A DNA stretch of 64,000 nt from Gigaspora rosea (GCA_003550325.1 QKWP01000501.1:142610-206609), one strand, 5' to 3'; positions 1-13,755 are shown, counted from the stretch's first letter. The notes: generated from the sequence alone by a model not told the origin. Numbers and translations are program-made.

Positions 1-600
1 TAACTGTGGCTCAGATTGGTTGGGTATGAAACCTGTAACCTTGGTTCTACTATCTTGAATGGGAGCTTTCAGGCACAATAGTGTTTGTTACACCACAAAT
101 TCAGGGAACCAGAAAAACAGAAACCCGTTTGGCAAGTCCCAAGTAAGAAGGTAGAGAAGATCTGATGGTGCTACCAAAATAAGGTTGTACTGGAGTCAGA
201 ACGAACCTTATAAGAGCAATGTAGGTAATGATGTGGCCTTGGCGCAAGTTACTAAAGACCACGATAGTTATATGATGTGGAACATATTCTTGTAAGTGGC
301 TGGCAATTTCTACAAGGGTAAAGTAGCCCTAAGGTCGGTGGCTATTGTGAATAACCCTAGAAAAGCTGTAATATATATTGGCTTATAGATAAGATAGTAA
401 TAGGAGAAGCATGGAGCAGAGAGTTTAAATAGGCAGGTCCCATAGTTGGTCTGCAGGTATGACAGCTAGTGTAGAACCTTCGGGCGGACTACTTAAATTA
501 GGCACCAAAAGTGCACGTGTGGCTAGTTGTACACTCATTCATGTAACAAATATTACAAATATTCAATAAAACCGTCAGCCAAAGTAGACGGCCATTAAAC
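1..600. other. Gene-free stretch of higher GC, likely mobile-element remnant
   Basis: This stretch is clearly less AT-rich than its surroundings and has no long open frame on either strand. It runs directly into an A-rich tail, which would fit the 3' end of a retroelement cut by the window edge. No protein motif, terminal repeat or target duplication was recognised, so the family is unknown. Confidence 0.35.
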
Positions 601-989
601 CAAAAAAACCAAAAAACACAAACAAATTATGTTAAACAAAAAAATAAATAAAGCTCTAACTAAATCTTCATTTCTTTAAAAATGTGTTTTTGAAAATTTA
701 GAAATTGCTAAAAAAATTAGTTGTGTGTTCTTGCAAAGTGTTAGAAGTGTCAAAAGTTTGGGTTGGCTTGTGCAAGGTTTCAAACAGTTGTTTGTTTTCT
801 TGCAAAGGTATACTTGTAAAGTGCTGAAATAAAAATAAATTAAATTAAATTAAAAAATAAATAATAAATAAAAAAATTGAAAAAAACAAAATAAAAACAA
901 AAAAAATGAAATAAAAACAAAAACAAAACAAAAACAAAAAAGTGAAAAAAAAACAAAATAGAAGATCTAATTATAAACAAAAGATCTAA
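601..989 (+). repeat. A-rich simple-sequence tail
   Basis: A long A-rich run made of AAAT and AAAAC units, densest between about 820 and 960, follows the GC-richer segment. A 10-bp direct repeat AAGATCTAAT occurs at its end (about 962-971 and 980-989). It looks like the poly-A-type end of a retrotransposed sequence, but no matching 5' target duplication can be seen because the element would start outside the window. Confidence 0.35.
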
Positions 990-2875
990 TATGATTTTAT
1001 ATAGTACAGAATTTGTACATTATATAAGATTTTGGACTATTTTAAAAATATTAATCCAATGCATGATCCAGGTTAAGATCTACTAATCCAGCTTGGTTTC
1101 CTAGTTCTAAAATATTTTAAAAGTGGGTTTAAAATATTTCAAAATTATTTTTAAATATTTCAAAACTATTTTTAAAATATTTTGAAAATTTGATGAAATA
1201 TATTATAAAATATTTTGCTTATATTATAGTTCATAAAACCTTATATAAAATTATGCTATTATAAATTTGCTGATATATATCTCCTCAATGCCTCTTTGGT
1301 CTTTTCAAAATTTTACCAAAAAGTAATCTAGCTTACTTCTTTAAAAAAATCAGCAGTGTTTACTTTTTCCAAATTGGGAATGTGCCTACTTAATTGGAAT
1401 CAAGTCATAAGTGAATTTTGAATCCTAAAAATAAACAATGAATAATATGTGAGATGTTTTAGTAGAAAATTTAAAATAAAATTTCTTTCTAGAACTTCTT
1501 TTAGATGTAGTGTTTCTTTTTCTTTTATGTATATATAATACTTAGATATATATTTCTCTGTGCAGTATTATGTAATTTTGAATCTCTATTAGTATTTGTT
1601 GTTTTCTTTTTTTTTCTCTGTTTCTTTTATTTTTTATCTTTGTTGTATTTGGTTTTTCATTTAGGTTTAAGTTATTTTTTTTTATTTTCTTTATTTATTT
1701 TTATTGCAAATTGTTTTTCTTGTATAGTATTATACAGATATTATTATTTGACCCCACTATTGATGCTAGATAGGAGAGATTTGAAGAAAAATCCTATATT
1801 CTTGGCAGCAATAATGTTGAGACTCTACTCTCTCAGGTGCATAGTGTGATGAGTTACATTTGGACACTTTTAGAAGCAGCTAAATAATGTTAGATCTTAT
1901 ATAGTAGATAGTAAATTAGATAGCTTTTTTTTATAAACTATGTACAGGATTAAAACCTAGTTAGGCTCTAGTGAAGCCATCAAAGAATAAAAAAAATATA
2001 TTTACTATATAATAATAAACAAATTTATTTGAATCTTAGGATTCAGTAATTGGATTTTTATAATTTTAGATTTATTAGAATTCTCTCTCTAAGAGGATTA
2101 TTTTGGTAGCTAAATCATCAAAATTGGTTTAGTAAATCAAAAGTTATTTATTTTTAAAATTTTATATATTTATTATTATATAAAAATTTTAAAAAACATG
2201 ACTAATAGGAATTGTGAGTGGGTGCGTCTGGTCTTGGGCAATCTATTAATAAAAATAAATTAGCTAATTTCTGGAAGCCCCCTAATAACAATGACCAGAA
2301 TTACTTTGTTAGTGAAATAAGCTTTGGTAAAATAAACTGGTAGTAAATGAATTTGTTGGTGTCTATGAAGTAATTGTTAGTGAAATGATTGCCACCCAAT
2401 AGGACAATAGATAAAAGAGATTAAAGAAGTAGATGTTATATTTTGTAAGATTAATTGTAACTTATAATTAAAAAACCAGTTTCTAATAACTTAATATTAT
2501 TTACAAATCTTTGGATTAATAGCATAGCAGTTATGCTCTGAGGTTGCAAATCGAAAGATTGCTACAGCGTGAGACAGCAAGAGACATCAACTCATTATTA
2601 GTAAAAACTTTAAATTGGTATAACTCTTTTAAAAAAAATTAAATCAAAACACCTTCTAACAAATTGATAGATTTTTAGCTAAACTACATTTCTGTTAGAG
2701 GATTTTTTCTCATTTTTTAGTTTAAGTAAGTTATAAGGAGTTAAAGTTTATAATGGCTTAAAAAATTGGCATTTAATATAAAAAAATAAAAAATATATAG
2801 ATTTATTTAACCAATCGAAATTAATTGCATCAAAATTAGCCAATTAAAAATGATTATGTAAGCACCCAAAATTGG
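990..2875. other. AT-rich intergenic DNA, no gene seen
   Basis: No coding frame is supported; the longest frames are short and low-complexity. A T-rich block lies at about 1500-1720. A 16-bp stretch at 2265-2280 (TAATTTCTGGAAGCCC) recurs at 47036-47051, suggesting a fragment of a dispersed element. Confidence 0.4.
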
Positions 2876-2939
2876 CGCCTTATAGTATAGATTGGATGTC
2901 TTTGCTGTTCCGCACTGTAGTTCAAATCTCTTCAAGGTG
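2876..2939 (+). repeat. tRNA-like dispersed repeat, copy 1
   Basis: The segment has an A-box-like motif (TAGTATAGATTGG), a B-box-like motif (AGTTCAAATC) and ends that could pair like an acceptor stem (CGCCTTA with CAAGGTG, one G-U pair and one mismatch). The T and anticodon stems do not pair, so it is not a working tRNA. A related sequence lies at about 32596-32638. Best read as a tRNA-derived SINE head or old tRNA pseudogene. Confidence 0.35.
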
Positions 2940-4922
2940 AAATAATTGAAAACTACCAATAAAGGTCTAAATTAGGGAACTGGAACCATGGGAGTTAGGG
3001 ACTTAGGATATTATAAATGGACTTAATTTAGAAAGGAAGTGGCTATTATCTTGAAAATCTGTAGAAGTAAAATGGAATGTGTTAGAACTTTGATTTGGAA
3101 TAACCAAAATCACAAGATGTAATGTAAGGCCTAAGAATATGATACTGTATGAACTTATGGTGATAATAAGATTGGTTCTTATACCAGTATGACAGGTTAC
3201 ACATAGGCGCCCACAAAGTGGCCAGATGATGCCGGGCTTTAAATAGAAAACATTTGTATATACATTAAAATTCTTTTACATGTATACTAAAATCTTGTAA
3301 TTAAGCACCAACAAGACTGTCTAAAAAAAAAACAAACAAAATATTTTTATTTATTAAAATTTTTTTTGTACAGTAATTAAAAAAATAATTACAGTAATTA
3401 TAAACAATACAATGTCTAACGACCTGATCTACCATCAAAAATTTTTGGGGTACTCTAAACTCTAGACTTTATACACATCTCGAATTAGCCCACACGAATC
3501 GTCATCATCATTGCATAATATAATTTTCCATAATTTTCATTATCTAAGAAATCCGGCTACTTTGTCACGGCAAATTCTCGACTAAATGGGCCGTGATCTA
3601 TAAAATTTTGGCCCGCATTACATAATTGTTTACTAATTTCTGGCCGGAATTAACTTTTTAATTTTTTTATTCCAAAATTAAAAAGGGGACGTCTAAAGCC
3701 AGTTGTGTTCACGTGTCAGACAGCCAATCAAATCGTAAAATTTTATCTTCACGGATCAGCCCGACGAGACAAAAACAAATAAAAATAAATAAAAACAAAG
3801 AAAAATAGAGAAAAATGGAGAAAAACGCCGAAAATACAAGAAACGTGTGTCTAAACCTGTCTAGAAACATTAATAAAAAATGTCGGGAAGACAATTTTAT
3901 CTATAGGGCAAGCCCTGACCCAAAATCCTAATAAACTCTTACCTAATTTTAATTAAATAATCAAAAAACATATAAATGCACCTGGTTTTAGCCATCCCCA
4001 AAAAAGAAATTTTGGAGGATAGGCCCGCATTGTGGTAAAATTGGCCCAGGAATAATTTAGAGTAATTCCGGCCTAATTTTTGATTATCGTTTTTAGCCAA
4101 TCAAATCAAGAATCTGACGTGAATTTTGGAGCAATAAGTCACGTTTATTCTGTGTCAGTATATTCTCCAATCAAAAAAAAAAAATTCAAACGTAAGTAGA
4201 CTTCCAACATCATATATAAATTATGAATCTATCTTTTTTACTACTTTATAACGATAAAAAAAATCCATTGTCAAAAATTCCAAAAAAACTTCATACCTAA
4301 ATATGAACTTTAATTTGATCGACATTCTTGGCGTAAAATGACCAATTACAAAAATAAACAAATGTATGTATAGGTTACACTTTTTTTGCTATGCATTTTG
4401 TAATATTAGAGCTGGTTACAATATTACTATAAAGAATGTTTCGTAAAATTAGAGGAGCTATTGTAAAGACAGATTTTAATTAAAATTAATTTTAGGCATA
4501 TGGAATCATTATTTCATTTTAAAACAATACGTACACAGATAAGATTCGGAATTTGCCGAATAATCATCCGAATTTTCATAAATTTTGTGGGGGTTTTTTT
4601 TTATTATTATGCTGCGCCCTGTCTGAAATTAAAAAAAATTTATTATTTTCGTTCGAAACATATTATTTTTAATCTTCAAACTGATTAATAAAAAAAAAAA
4701 AAATTGTGTTGTCGAGAATATAATTTAATATAAATAGTTATAATCTTACATATAACAGTAATGACAATAATATATAATAAGAGAATCACAAGTATAATTC
4801 CCTGCCACACCATTAATAGAAATGTTATGATGGTACGGTCATAATCATAAGTTTTAGTTGCGTTACAATTAGGATCTTATACGACATTCATACATATCTA
4901 ATATCTGATATTATTTCAAGAA

Positions 4923-4949
4923 ACGTACGTACGTACGTACGTACGTACG
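4923..4949. repeat. (ACGT)n microsatellite
   Basis: Nearly seven perfect ACGT units in a row. The unit is self-complementary, so the whole tract can form a hairpin. Further ACGTACGT blocks occur at about 5082-5091. Confidence 0.9.
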
Positions 4950-5221
4950 AAGGATTGAGAGCTGGTACGTATCTGGTATATACACTACATACGAACGTAT
5001 ATAAACGAGATTGTGGGATTGGTAATCTAATAATAGCCAAGAATGTATTTGTTTATTACAAATCTTTCGCCAAGACTTTAAGTACGTACGTATAATATAT
5101 TCAAGCCAATAATTTAAAATTATACAAAGTTACTGTAAGAATAAATGAATGAATGGATAATCGGGAGAAGATAATTTATTTTCCCGAGTGTTACACGCAG
5201 TGATAGTAATGTAAAAATTTA

Positions 5222-5261
5222 TACATATTCTTACATATTCTTACATATTCTTACATACTCT
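5222..5261. repeat. 10-bp tandem repeat
   Basis: Four copies of ACATATTCTT in a row, the last with one change. Confidence 0.85.
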
Positions 5262-7254
5262 TTATGTTGTTGCTAATTATATATTATATATTATATACTA
5301 TATAATTCTGTAATTAACGAGTTCACCAATGCAATCCGAGCAGCATAATTTTTTGAGCTTTAAATTTGTCGATCCCGACAGTAATTTGTAAATATTACAG
5401 TTCTTTACTTACCTAATATGATCATGTAATACGTATAATACGTATTAAGCTTATCACTATTGTATTATTCGTCACTATGAAAAATGATGTTATATTTTCA
5501 GTAGAGTGGTGTGTTAGCATAATTTGACATCTTACAAAGAAATGGGGATTAATAATATTATTAATAATAACAAATAAAATATTATTTCACTATTATTATC
5601 GGTCCAATAAATATTACTTCACTGGTCCAATAAAATATTACTGTATATATAAACCTCGTAAATACAGAAATATAAAAATAGGTGTTTTGAATAGTTCATA
5701 ATAGAAAACTTTCTGCTCATGATCAAAATATTGTTTGATCTTGAGTATTGCTATGACCTACAGCATTTAAAGTATGTTCCGTTTTTCTAACCTATTTAAG
5801 AAATGTCTTACGTCTATAGTGTATATGACTCTTAGTATTTAATTCATTGTAACCTATATTTTAAAATACTAACTAAAAATCGAGTCAATGTTAAAAATTA
5901 CGAATTTTAAATATGCAACATTTAGTAAATAATCTCCAAATTACGATTTTTTAAATAGATAAAAAGTAACATTTCAACATTTCAGGCTGTTTGTAGTTAA
6001 AATTTCGGTTAACATCGGAAAGTGAGAAATTTAATAAAAATGAACGATCTATTTTAGAATAACTACAAACTACAAACTTATTATGATATTTCAAAAGCTG
6101 GCAAAATATTCCATTTAAAGTTTAATTTATTGGTAAACATCAACACTTTTGAACTTGAGATGGGAACACATTATTAGTCAGCGAGTACATAGCGATAGAC
6201 AATGATTAACATATTATGATAAGTTATTCAAATTTGTGAATATTTATTTATCACTACGTATATTATACCCTTATTTAATTTTGGGTTATGTCGCAATTTG
6301 TAACTTTTCATAAAAATGTTATTCAATACATTATTACCGTATTATAACTTATTATAACATATCAATATAGCTGCGTCATATCATAATTGTTTTATATAAA
6401 GGAATTTTATATAACTTTATATATACAACAATTTACATAACTAGATATTATACATTATATAATCATCAGCTTGCAAGTTAATCAAGATTTCTTGAACCAA
6501 CCGGTGATGTTATTATATTTAATTTTAATAAATTATTATTACAAATAAAAAAACCGGATTTAAAAAAGACAAATAATTTTCTAATCGCATATTTTTAGAT
6601 TCAGAGAATCTTCTGTTTAGTAAATTCTAATTGATTGATGGTCAATCTATTTACGCTATTTTCTTAAATCACATTCTCAATTCTGATATTACTTTCCGTA
6701 AAAAGATAATTCTTTTATATTTGTGTAATGGAAATACAAGTCGTCTTTGGCTGTATAATTCCGTAAAAAAAAAAAGAATTTTATGAAATTTTATAAATTA
6801 TACTTTTTATTGAAATTATAGAATGCGTAACTAATTAAAGTTATGCAGCTATTTTCATTATTATATATATATACTGAGAAATTAACAATTCTGGATCGAT
6901 TTGGTTGATCACCGGCAAATTTTTAGTTGATTAAAATTCAGGTGATTTATTGAGTTAATGTTAATAGGGAAGATATATGGAAAAAATTACCTCATCGATT
7001 TTTTTAGTGCCCCCAAAAAACGTCTCAAGACATTCATCTATTGCATCGTCAGATTAATGAATTACCAATTATGTTATTATTAGATGAACGTAAGACTTCA
7101 ACACTTACGATTATTCTGAGTTCATCCCCTCAGGATCATTTGCACTTATTTATATTGTGTAGGATTAGGGGCCCGACTGTAAATGGAAATACCAGGAGTT
7201 ATCCGAAAGCGTGATAGTGTCATATGAAATGACTCAATAAAAAAAACCTCATTA

Positions 7255-7304
7255 CGGCTTGTACCGCTTGTACCGCTTGTACCCGCCTGTACCCGCCTGT
7301 ACCG
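7255..7304. repeat. Short GC-richer minisatellite
   Basis: Five tandem copies of a 9-10 bp unit (CGCTTGTAC changing to CCGCCTGTAC). It is the most GC-rich small block in the upstream intergenic DNA. Confidence 0.8.
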
Positions 7305-8136
7305 TAGGTGTTTAGCCAGTTATGGCCAAGTCATAACAGCATTTCTATTTTTACAACATCTCTATTGCTTATATCATATTAAACTCTTGTGGCGAAAAAA
7401 AAAATTTTCAATCCTTAATCTATTATATGTTTATAAGATTATGATGAATTTCCCATCTTTATAGAAACGTCTATACACATGAAGATTATAGCCTTAATTG
7501 AACATTAACAATAACCTCGGAGATTGAATTTGCCTTTTTTAAAGGACACATGACATTCGGGGTTTTAATTGATATTTTAAGAAAACCCTAATAAAACAAA
7601 AGCATTTGATAAAAATTAACTTCCCTTACCGGGTTAAAAGAACCTGCATGTTATGTTAATCTGCATGGAAATCAACATACATATTAAAATTAAAATCTAT
7701 GATTCAATTTCGTTTCATTATCGTTATTATCTGCAAAATAGTTTTAATATCTGCAAAAAAAAAAATATATATATATATATTAATCTACGATATAAAAAAA
7801 AAAACTTATTAACTGTTAATAATTAACTTTTTAATAATTAACTTTTTTAATACTGCAATAAAAAAATTTAGGTACTGTACTTTATAGTGGATCGTACGAC
7901 TACATAGCCACAAGAATAACTATTAAGGTGAATAAAGTGGCACGAATTTAAACTTCACGTTCACATTGATACCTATTTATACATTAATTTACTGCATGAT
8001 TTATTTGTATTCATCACTGTAATATATTACAATCGTTAATATTCTATATTCTGTACCCTACGCATGTAATAACAATTTTTGTTGAACGACGTAACATGAC
8101 ATTAAAATAAATTATTGTTACACTATATCACGAAGT

Positions 8137-8246
8137 ATATAAATTATGTGTAATTTGGAAAAACATTCGTTCCGATTTTTTACGCTTCATTCTTGTAAAA
8201 AACTCGTCCTTTTCCTACCTTTCCTTATTTTTTTTTTTAAAAAACC
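8137..8246 (+). promoter_or_regulatory. Putative core promoter and leader of the Sel1 gene
   Basis: A TATA-like stretch (AGTATATAAATTA) near 8137 is followed by a pyrimidine-rich leader with several TTCC/CTTTCC blocks running into the start codon at 8247. The layout is typical of fungal housekeeping-type promoters, but no transcription start is visible from sequence alone. Confidence 0.3.
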
Positions 8247-11200
8247 ATGCTTGAAGAATCAAATATTATTAATCAAAATATTGTTTATAATTATGATACC
8301 CTTGAAGATATAAAACTTATTGGACGAGAGTCATACGAGGATGTTTCTTATGAAGTATCGTCAAAATTTTGTGATCCTATAACAACAAAATCTATAAGAA
8401 TTAATTCTTTTAAAACGAGGCTGCTGGTCAATGAGGTTTATTATATAATAATTCTTTTTTTATCTTGAAAAAGTAGGTAATTTATTATTATCATTATTAT
8501 TAATTATTAATTATTACTTTATAAAATCTTTTAGCTCAAACAATTTAATAACGTTCAGTCTCACGTGTATATATTCGGTATTACTAAAAGTGGTACGTAT
8601 GTTAGTTAAAAAAAAATATTAGGGTTTTTAACATGAATTATATATAAAACTTTATATTTATTTAATTATTTATTATTATTTTAAATTTCATAGAATTATC
8701 AACAAAGTCAACAAAACTTACCGCCGGAATACTTTTACGAGAAATATCATGTAATCAAGAATCATTTAATTGTAAATCGGAATTATATTATATGTTAAGT
8801 CCATCAAAATCTATAATTTCCGGAAAATCTGTTAATGGATCGTCAATTGGTTATGTAAATAATTATAAAGGTACGTACCTTTTTCTATTTTCTTTTGTTA
8901 TTTAAAATCGTATAGATTTTAATATTATAACAAATTATTATTATTTTAAACTATTTTTTTTTTAAAAAAAAAAGACGTTGTATATAATATTGATTATATA
9001 ATATCTATCGATGCTTCATATACAGGCAACAAATTCAGGACTAATGATGAATTAATAATAAATGACGATATCAACATTACTTCAGGCATGAATAACAACA
9101 ACAACATTGATTTAGAAAAAATCTGTAATGACTTGGCCATTTCATTCTCATTATATAATAAGTCCGAAATATATCAAGATTTTTATAAATCTTTAAATTC
9201 AAATTTTATTAATTCTTCGGATTTATCAATTATAAATTCAAAAAATGAATTAAAATCTATTGCTATAATTAATTCAAAAATTTTGAATTATATGAACAAT
9301 AGTATGAACGATTCAAATAAGAAATCTTTTCATCATTTATTACAACTTTCAATAAGTCATTTAGATAATTTTATAGAACTTAAAATTTTAGTTAATTCGA
9401 TGAGAAATTTAAATAATTGTAATGAATTAGTTAATCAAATTAAATCTTTTGCTGAACAACATGATGAAGATCCTGCTAAATTATTTCAAAGTTTATTGGA
9501 TCATCAAGAAGAAAATTCTACTTTTGCTCGTTTAATTGGTTTATTTTATAAATATGGTTTTAATTCTTCTTCTTCTTCTTCTTCTTCTTCTAAAAATGAT
9601 GATGATGATGATGATGATAATTCGATGATTAATTTTCATACTTATGAAAAATTAGCTGAAAATGGTGATATTAATGCTTTATATAATTTAGGTTTTTGTT
9701 ATTTATATGGTATTGATTCTATTAAAGATGATCAAAAAGCTTTTGATTATTTTAAAAAATCCGCTGATGGTGGAAATATTGATGCTCAATATGAACTTGG
9801 TTATTGTTTTGAAAATGGTATTGGTACTATTAAAGATGAGAAAAAAGCTTTTGATTATTATTTAAAATCCGCTGATTCTGGAAATATTAAAGCTCAAAGT
9901 AATGTTGCTTATTTTTATGAAAATGGTATTTGTACTGAAAAAAATGTACAAAATGCTTTTTTATATTATTTAAAATCCGCTGATGGTGGAAATATTGATG
10001 CTCAAAATGAAGTCGGTTATTATTATGAAAATGGTTTTGGTATTAATAAAGATTATCAAAAAGCTTTTCATTATTATTTAAAATCTGCTGAAGGTGGAAG
10101 TACTGATGCTCAAAATAATGTTGGAAATTGTTATTTACATGGTATTGGTACCCCTATAAATGGAAAAAAAGCTTTCGATTATTATTTAAAATCTTCTGAA
10201 GAAGGAAATACTATTGCTCAAAATAATCTTGGTTATCTTTATGAAAATGGTATTGGAATTGATAAAGATTTTCAAAAAGCTTTTCATTATTATTTAAAAT
10301 CCGCTGAAGGTGGTGATATTAATGCTTATTATAGTCTTGGAAATTGTTTTAAAAATGGTATTGGTACTACGAAAGATGAGAAAAAAGCTTTAGATTATTT
10401 TATTAAATCCGCTGAAAGTGATGATCCTAATGCTTTATATAGTCTTGGACATTGTTATCAAAATGGTATTGGTTCTCAAAAAGATTTGAAAAAAGCTTTT
10501 CATTATTATTTAAAATCCGCTGAAGGTGGTAATATTAATGCTTTATATAGTCTTGGTAATTGTTATCAAAATGGTATTGGTATCGATGAAGATGATCAAA
10601 AAGCTTTTCATTATTATTTAAAAGCTGCTGAAGGTGGTAATATTGATGCATTAAACGAACTTGGTTATTTTTATGAAAATGGTATTTGTACTGATAAAGA
10701 TGATCAAAAAGCTTTTCATTATTATTTAAAATCTGCTGATGGTGGAAATTCTACTGCTCAAAATGAAATAGGTTATTATTTTGAAAATGGTATTGGTACA
10801 GAAAAAGATGAAAATAAAGCTTTCCATTATTATTTAAAATCCGCTGAAAATGGAAATATTGAAGCTTTAAATAATCTTGGTAATTGTTATCAATACGGAA
10901 TTGGTACTTCAAAAGATGAGAAAAAAGCTTTTCAAAATTATTTAAAAGCTGTTGAAGGTGGAAGTATTGAAGCTCAAAGTAGTCTCGGACTTTGTTATCA
11001 AAATGGTACTGGAACCATTAAAGATGAAAAGAAAGCATTTCAATGTTTTATGAAATCTTTTGAAAATGGTGATAGTGATTCTTATTATTATTTGGGTAAT
11101 TGTTTTCAAAATGGAATCGGTACGACAAAAGATGATCAAAAAGCTTTTCAACATTACATTAAATCGGCTGAAAATGATGATATTGATGGAATTTATAGTC

Positions 11201-13755
11201 TTGGTTATTGTTATCAAAATGGTATTGGAACTGTTAAAAATGATAAATTAGCTTTTCAATATTATAAGAAAGCCGCTAAAGAAGGAAATGCTGCTGCTCA
11301 ATACGAACTTGGTTATTACTATGAAAATGGAATTTGTACAACTAAAAATGTTCAACAAGCATTTAAATATTACCTTAAAGCTGCTAATAATGGAAACGCT
11401 GCTGCTCAAAATAATCTTGGTTATTATTTTGAAAATGGTATTGGTACCGATAAAGATGAACGAAAAGCATTCCTATATTACATGAAATCTGCTGAGAGTG
11501 GAAATACTGCTGCTCAATATAACCTTGGTTATTGTTTTGAAAATGGAATTGGTACTACCATAAATAAACAGAAAGCGTTCCAATATTATATAAAATCTGC
11601 TGAAGGTGGTAATATTAAAGCTCAAAATGATCTTGGTTGTTGTTATCAAAATGGAATTGGAACGGCTAAAGATGAATGGAGAGCATTTCAATATTACATG
11701 AAATCCGCCAAAAGAGGTAATACTACTGCATATTATAACCTTGGGAATTGTTTTCAAAATGGTATTGGTACTATAATTGATAGAGAAAAGGCAATTCATT
11801 GGTACACGGAATCTGCTGAAACTGGTGATGCCAAAGCACAAAATGAACTTGGTTATTATTATTTTAATAATGGACTTGGTACCCAAGATGATGAACAAAA
11901 AGCTTTCGATTATTTTATGAAATCTGCCAATGGTGGTAATATTGTAGCACAAAACAATCTTGGTTATTGTTATCAAAACGGTATTGGCATTGATAAAAAT
12001 GATGAAAAAGCATTTCAATGCTATTTAAAAGCTGCTAAAAATCGTAATGCTGCAGCATTGTATAACCTTGGAAATTGTTATAAACATGGTATAGGTACCG
12101 AAAAAGATTTACGAAAAGCATTTGAATGTTATGTGAAATCCGCTAATAAGGGAAACATCACTGCACATAATGAAGTTGGTTACTGTTATCAGTATGGTGT
12201 TGGTAGTATAAAAGATGAGAAAGAAGCTTTTCATCATTACATGAAAGCTGCTAAAGAAGGAAATACTGCTGCACAAAACAATGTTGCTTATTGTTTTGAA
12301 AATGGAATTGGTACTGCAAGAGATGTGTTAAAAGCTTTTCAGGCTTATATGGCATCCGCTAAAAGTGGTAATGTCTCTGCTCAATTTAATCTCGCACTTT
12401 GTTACGAAAATGGAATTGGTACCGTAAAAGATGCACATAAAGCATTTCAATTTTACATGAGATCTGCGGAATTTGGTAATATTGATGCACAATATATTAT
12501 TGGTTATTATTTTGAAAATGGTATCGGAACTACAAAAAATGGAACAAAAGCATTTGAATATTATATGAAATCTGCCGAAGGAGGCAATACTGAAGCTCAA
12601 CTTTGTATTGGAAGATGTTACCAAAATGGTATTGGAACGACTAAAGATGAACAAAAAGCTTTCCAATATTACATGGAATCTGTTAATAATGGTAATAACG
12701 ACGCATTATATAGTCTTGGTTATTGTTATCAAAATGGAATTGGCATCACTAAAGATGATCAGAAAGCACTAGAGTATTACATGAAATCTGCTGAATGTGG
12801 TAATACTGATGCACAATGTAATATAGGTGATTATTACAAAAATGGTGCTGGTGTTGACAAGGACGAGCAAAAATCATTTTATTATTATATGAAATCTGCA
12901 GAGGGTGAAAATGATAGGGGACTAAATAATCTTGGATATTGTCATCTTCATGGATTTGGTACCGCAAAAGACAAATCGAAAGCAGTCAGATGTTATATGA
13001 AGTCTGCTGAAAAGGGAAACATTACAGCTCAAAATAATCTTGGATATTGTTATCTTCACGGAATTGGTACTTCCAGAGACGAATGGAAAGCATTTAAATA
13101 TTTCATGAAATCGGCAGAACAAGGTAACATTGTAGCACAAAACAATATTGGGCATTGCTACGAATACGGAATTGGCACAACCAAAGATAAGAAAAATGCT
13201 TTCGAATATTATATGAAATCTGCTGAAGGTGGTGGAGTCGAAGCACAACTTAACCTTGGGCATTGTTATAAAAATGGATTTGGTGTCGCTAAAGATCTGA
13301 AAAAAGCATTTCAATATTACATGAAATCAGCAGAAAATGGAAATGCTGCTGCACAGAATGAGGTCGGATGTTGTTATGAAAATGGAATTGGAATCGCTAA
13401 AGATGAACAAAAAGCATTTGAGTACTACGTGAAATCTGCAGAAAATGGGGAAAATGATGCTCAATATAATGTTGGAAATTGCTACAAAAATGGCATTGGT
13501 ACTATTAAAGATGAGACAAAAGCGTTTCGCTATTTTATAAAATTTGCCAAAGAAGAAAATACAGAAGCACGATATGATCTCGAAATCACAAACCCATTGC
13601 AACCATTGCAACCATTACAACCATTACAACCATTACAACCATTGCAACCATTGCAACCATTGCAACCATTGCAACCATTGCAACCATTACAACCATTGAA
13701 ATCATTACAACATTTACAGAAACAAAAGATTAAAAAGCATTTCAGTCTTTTATAA
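8247..13755 (+). CDS. Giant Sel1-repeat protein with a degenerate kinase-like N-terminus
   Basis: Four exons, 8247-8435, 8535-8592, 8694-8870 and 8975-13755, give 1734 residues; the introns (99, 101, 104 nt) are GT-AG and phases match at each junction. Residues 24-81 resemble the N-lobe of the kinases that often precede Sel1 repeats in these fungi: a glycine-loop position reads LIGRESYEDV, so the glycines are lost, and the block ends in FGITK. The catalytic lobe is absent, so no kinase activity is expected. After a linker with nine Ser and seven Asp come 36 tandem Sel1 units (coding 9643-13536), nearly all exactly 36 residues, each with the AxxxLGxCYxNGIGTxKDxxKAFxYYxKSA pattern; one has 37. 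Sel1 arrays form helical solenoids that act as protein-binding scaffolds. The C-terminus has eleven Leu-Gln-Pro triplets. The partner and pathway are unknown. Confidence 0.9.
9565..9618 (+). repeat. Trinucleotide tracts coding poly-Ser and poly-Asp
   Basis: Nine TCT codons (9565-9591) and seven GAT codons (9598-9618) sit just before the Sel1 array. Single-codon use in both tracts points to replication slippage inside the reading frame. Confidence 0.95.
9643..13536 (+). repeat. 108-bp tandem array coding 36 Sel1 units
   Basis: 36 units of 108 bp (one of 111 bp). In the 5' third, neighbouring units share long stretches of identical codons around AAAGCTTTTCATTATTAT, while units in the 3' half differ in codon choice (GCA against GCT for Ala, ATG against TTA in the YYxKSA helix). 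This suggests younger duplication or conversion in the 5' part. Confidence 0.9.
13597..13695 (+). repeat. 9-bp minisatellite coding (Leu-Gln-Pro)11
   Basis: Eleven in-frame copies of TTRCAACCA, followed by decayed copies coding LKS and LQH. The only variation is a silent G/A change in the Leu codon. Confidence 0.95.

Larger units (their letters stand above)
2940..8246. other. Long AT-rich intergenic region
   Basis: About 5.3 kb without a supportable gene. Frames here are short and low-complexity. GC-richer patches at 3420-3720 and 3980-4140 contain motifs such as GCCAATCAAAT and TGGCCGGAATT that recur in MITE-like DNA elsewhere in the window, so old transposon pieces are probable. Three simple tandem arrays are listed separately. 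Confidence 0.45.
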
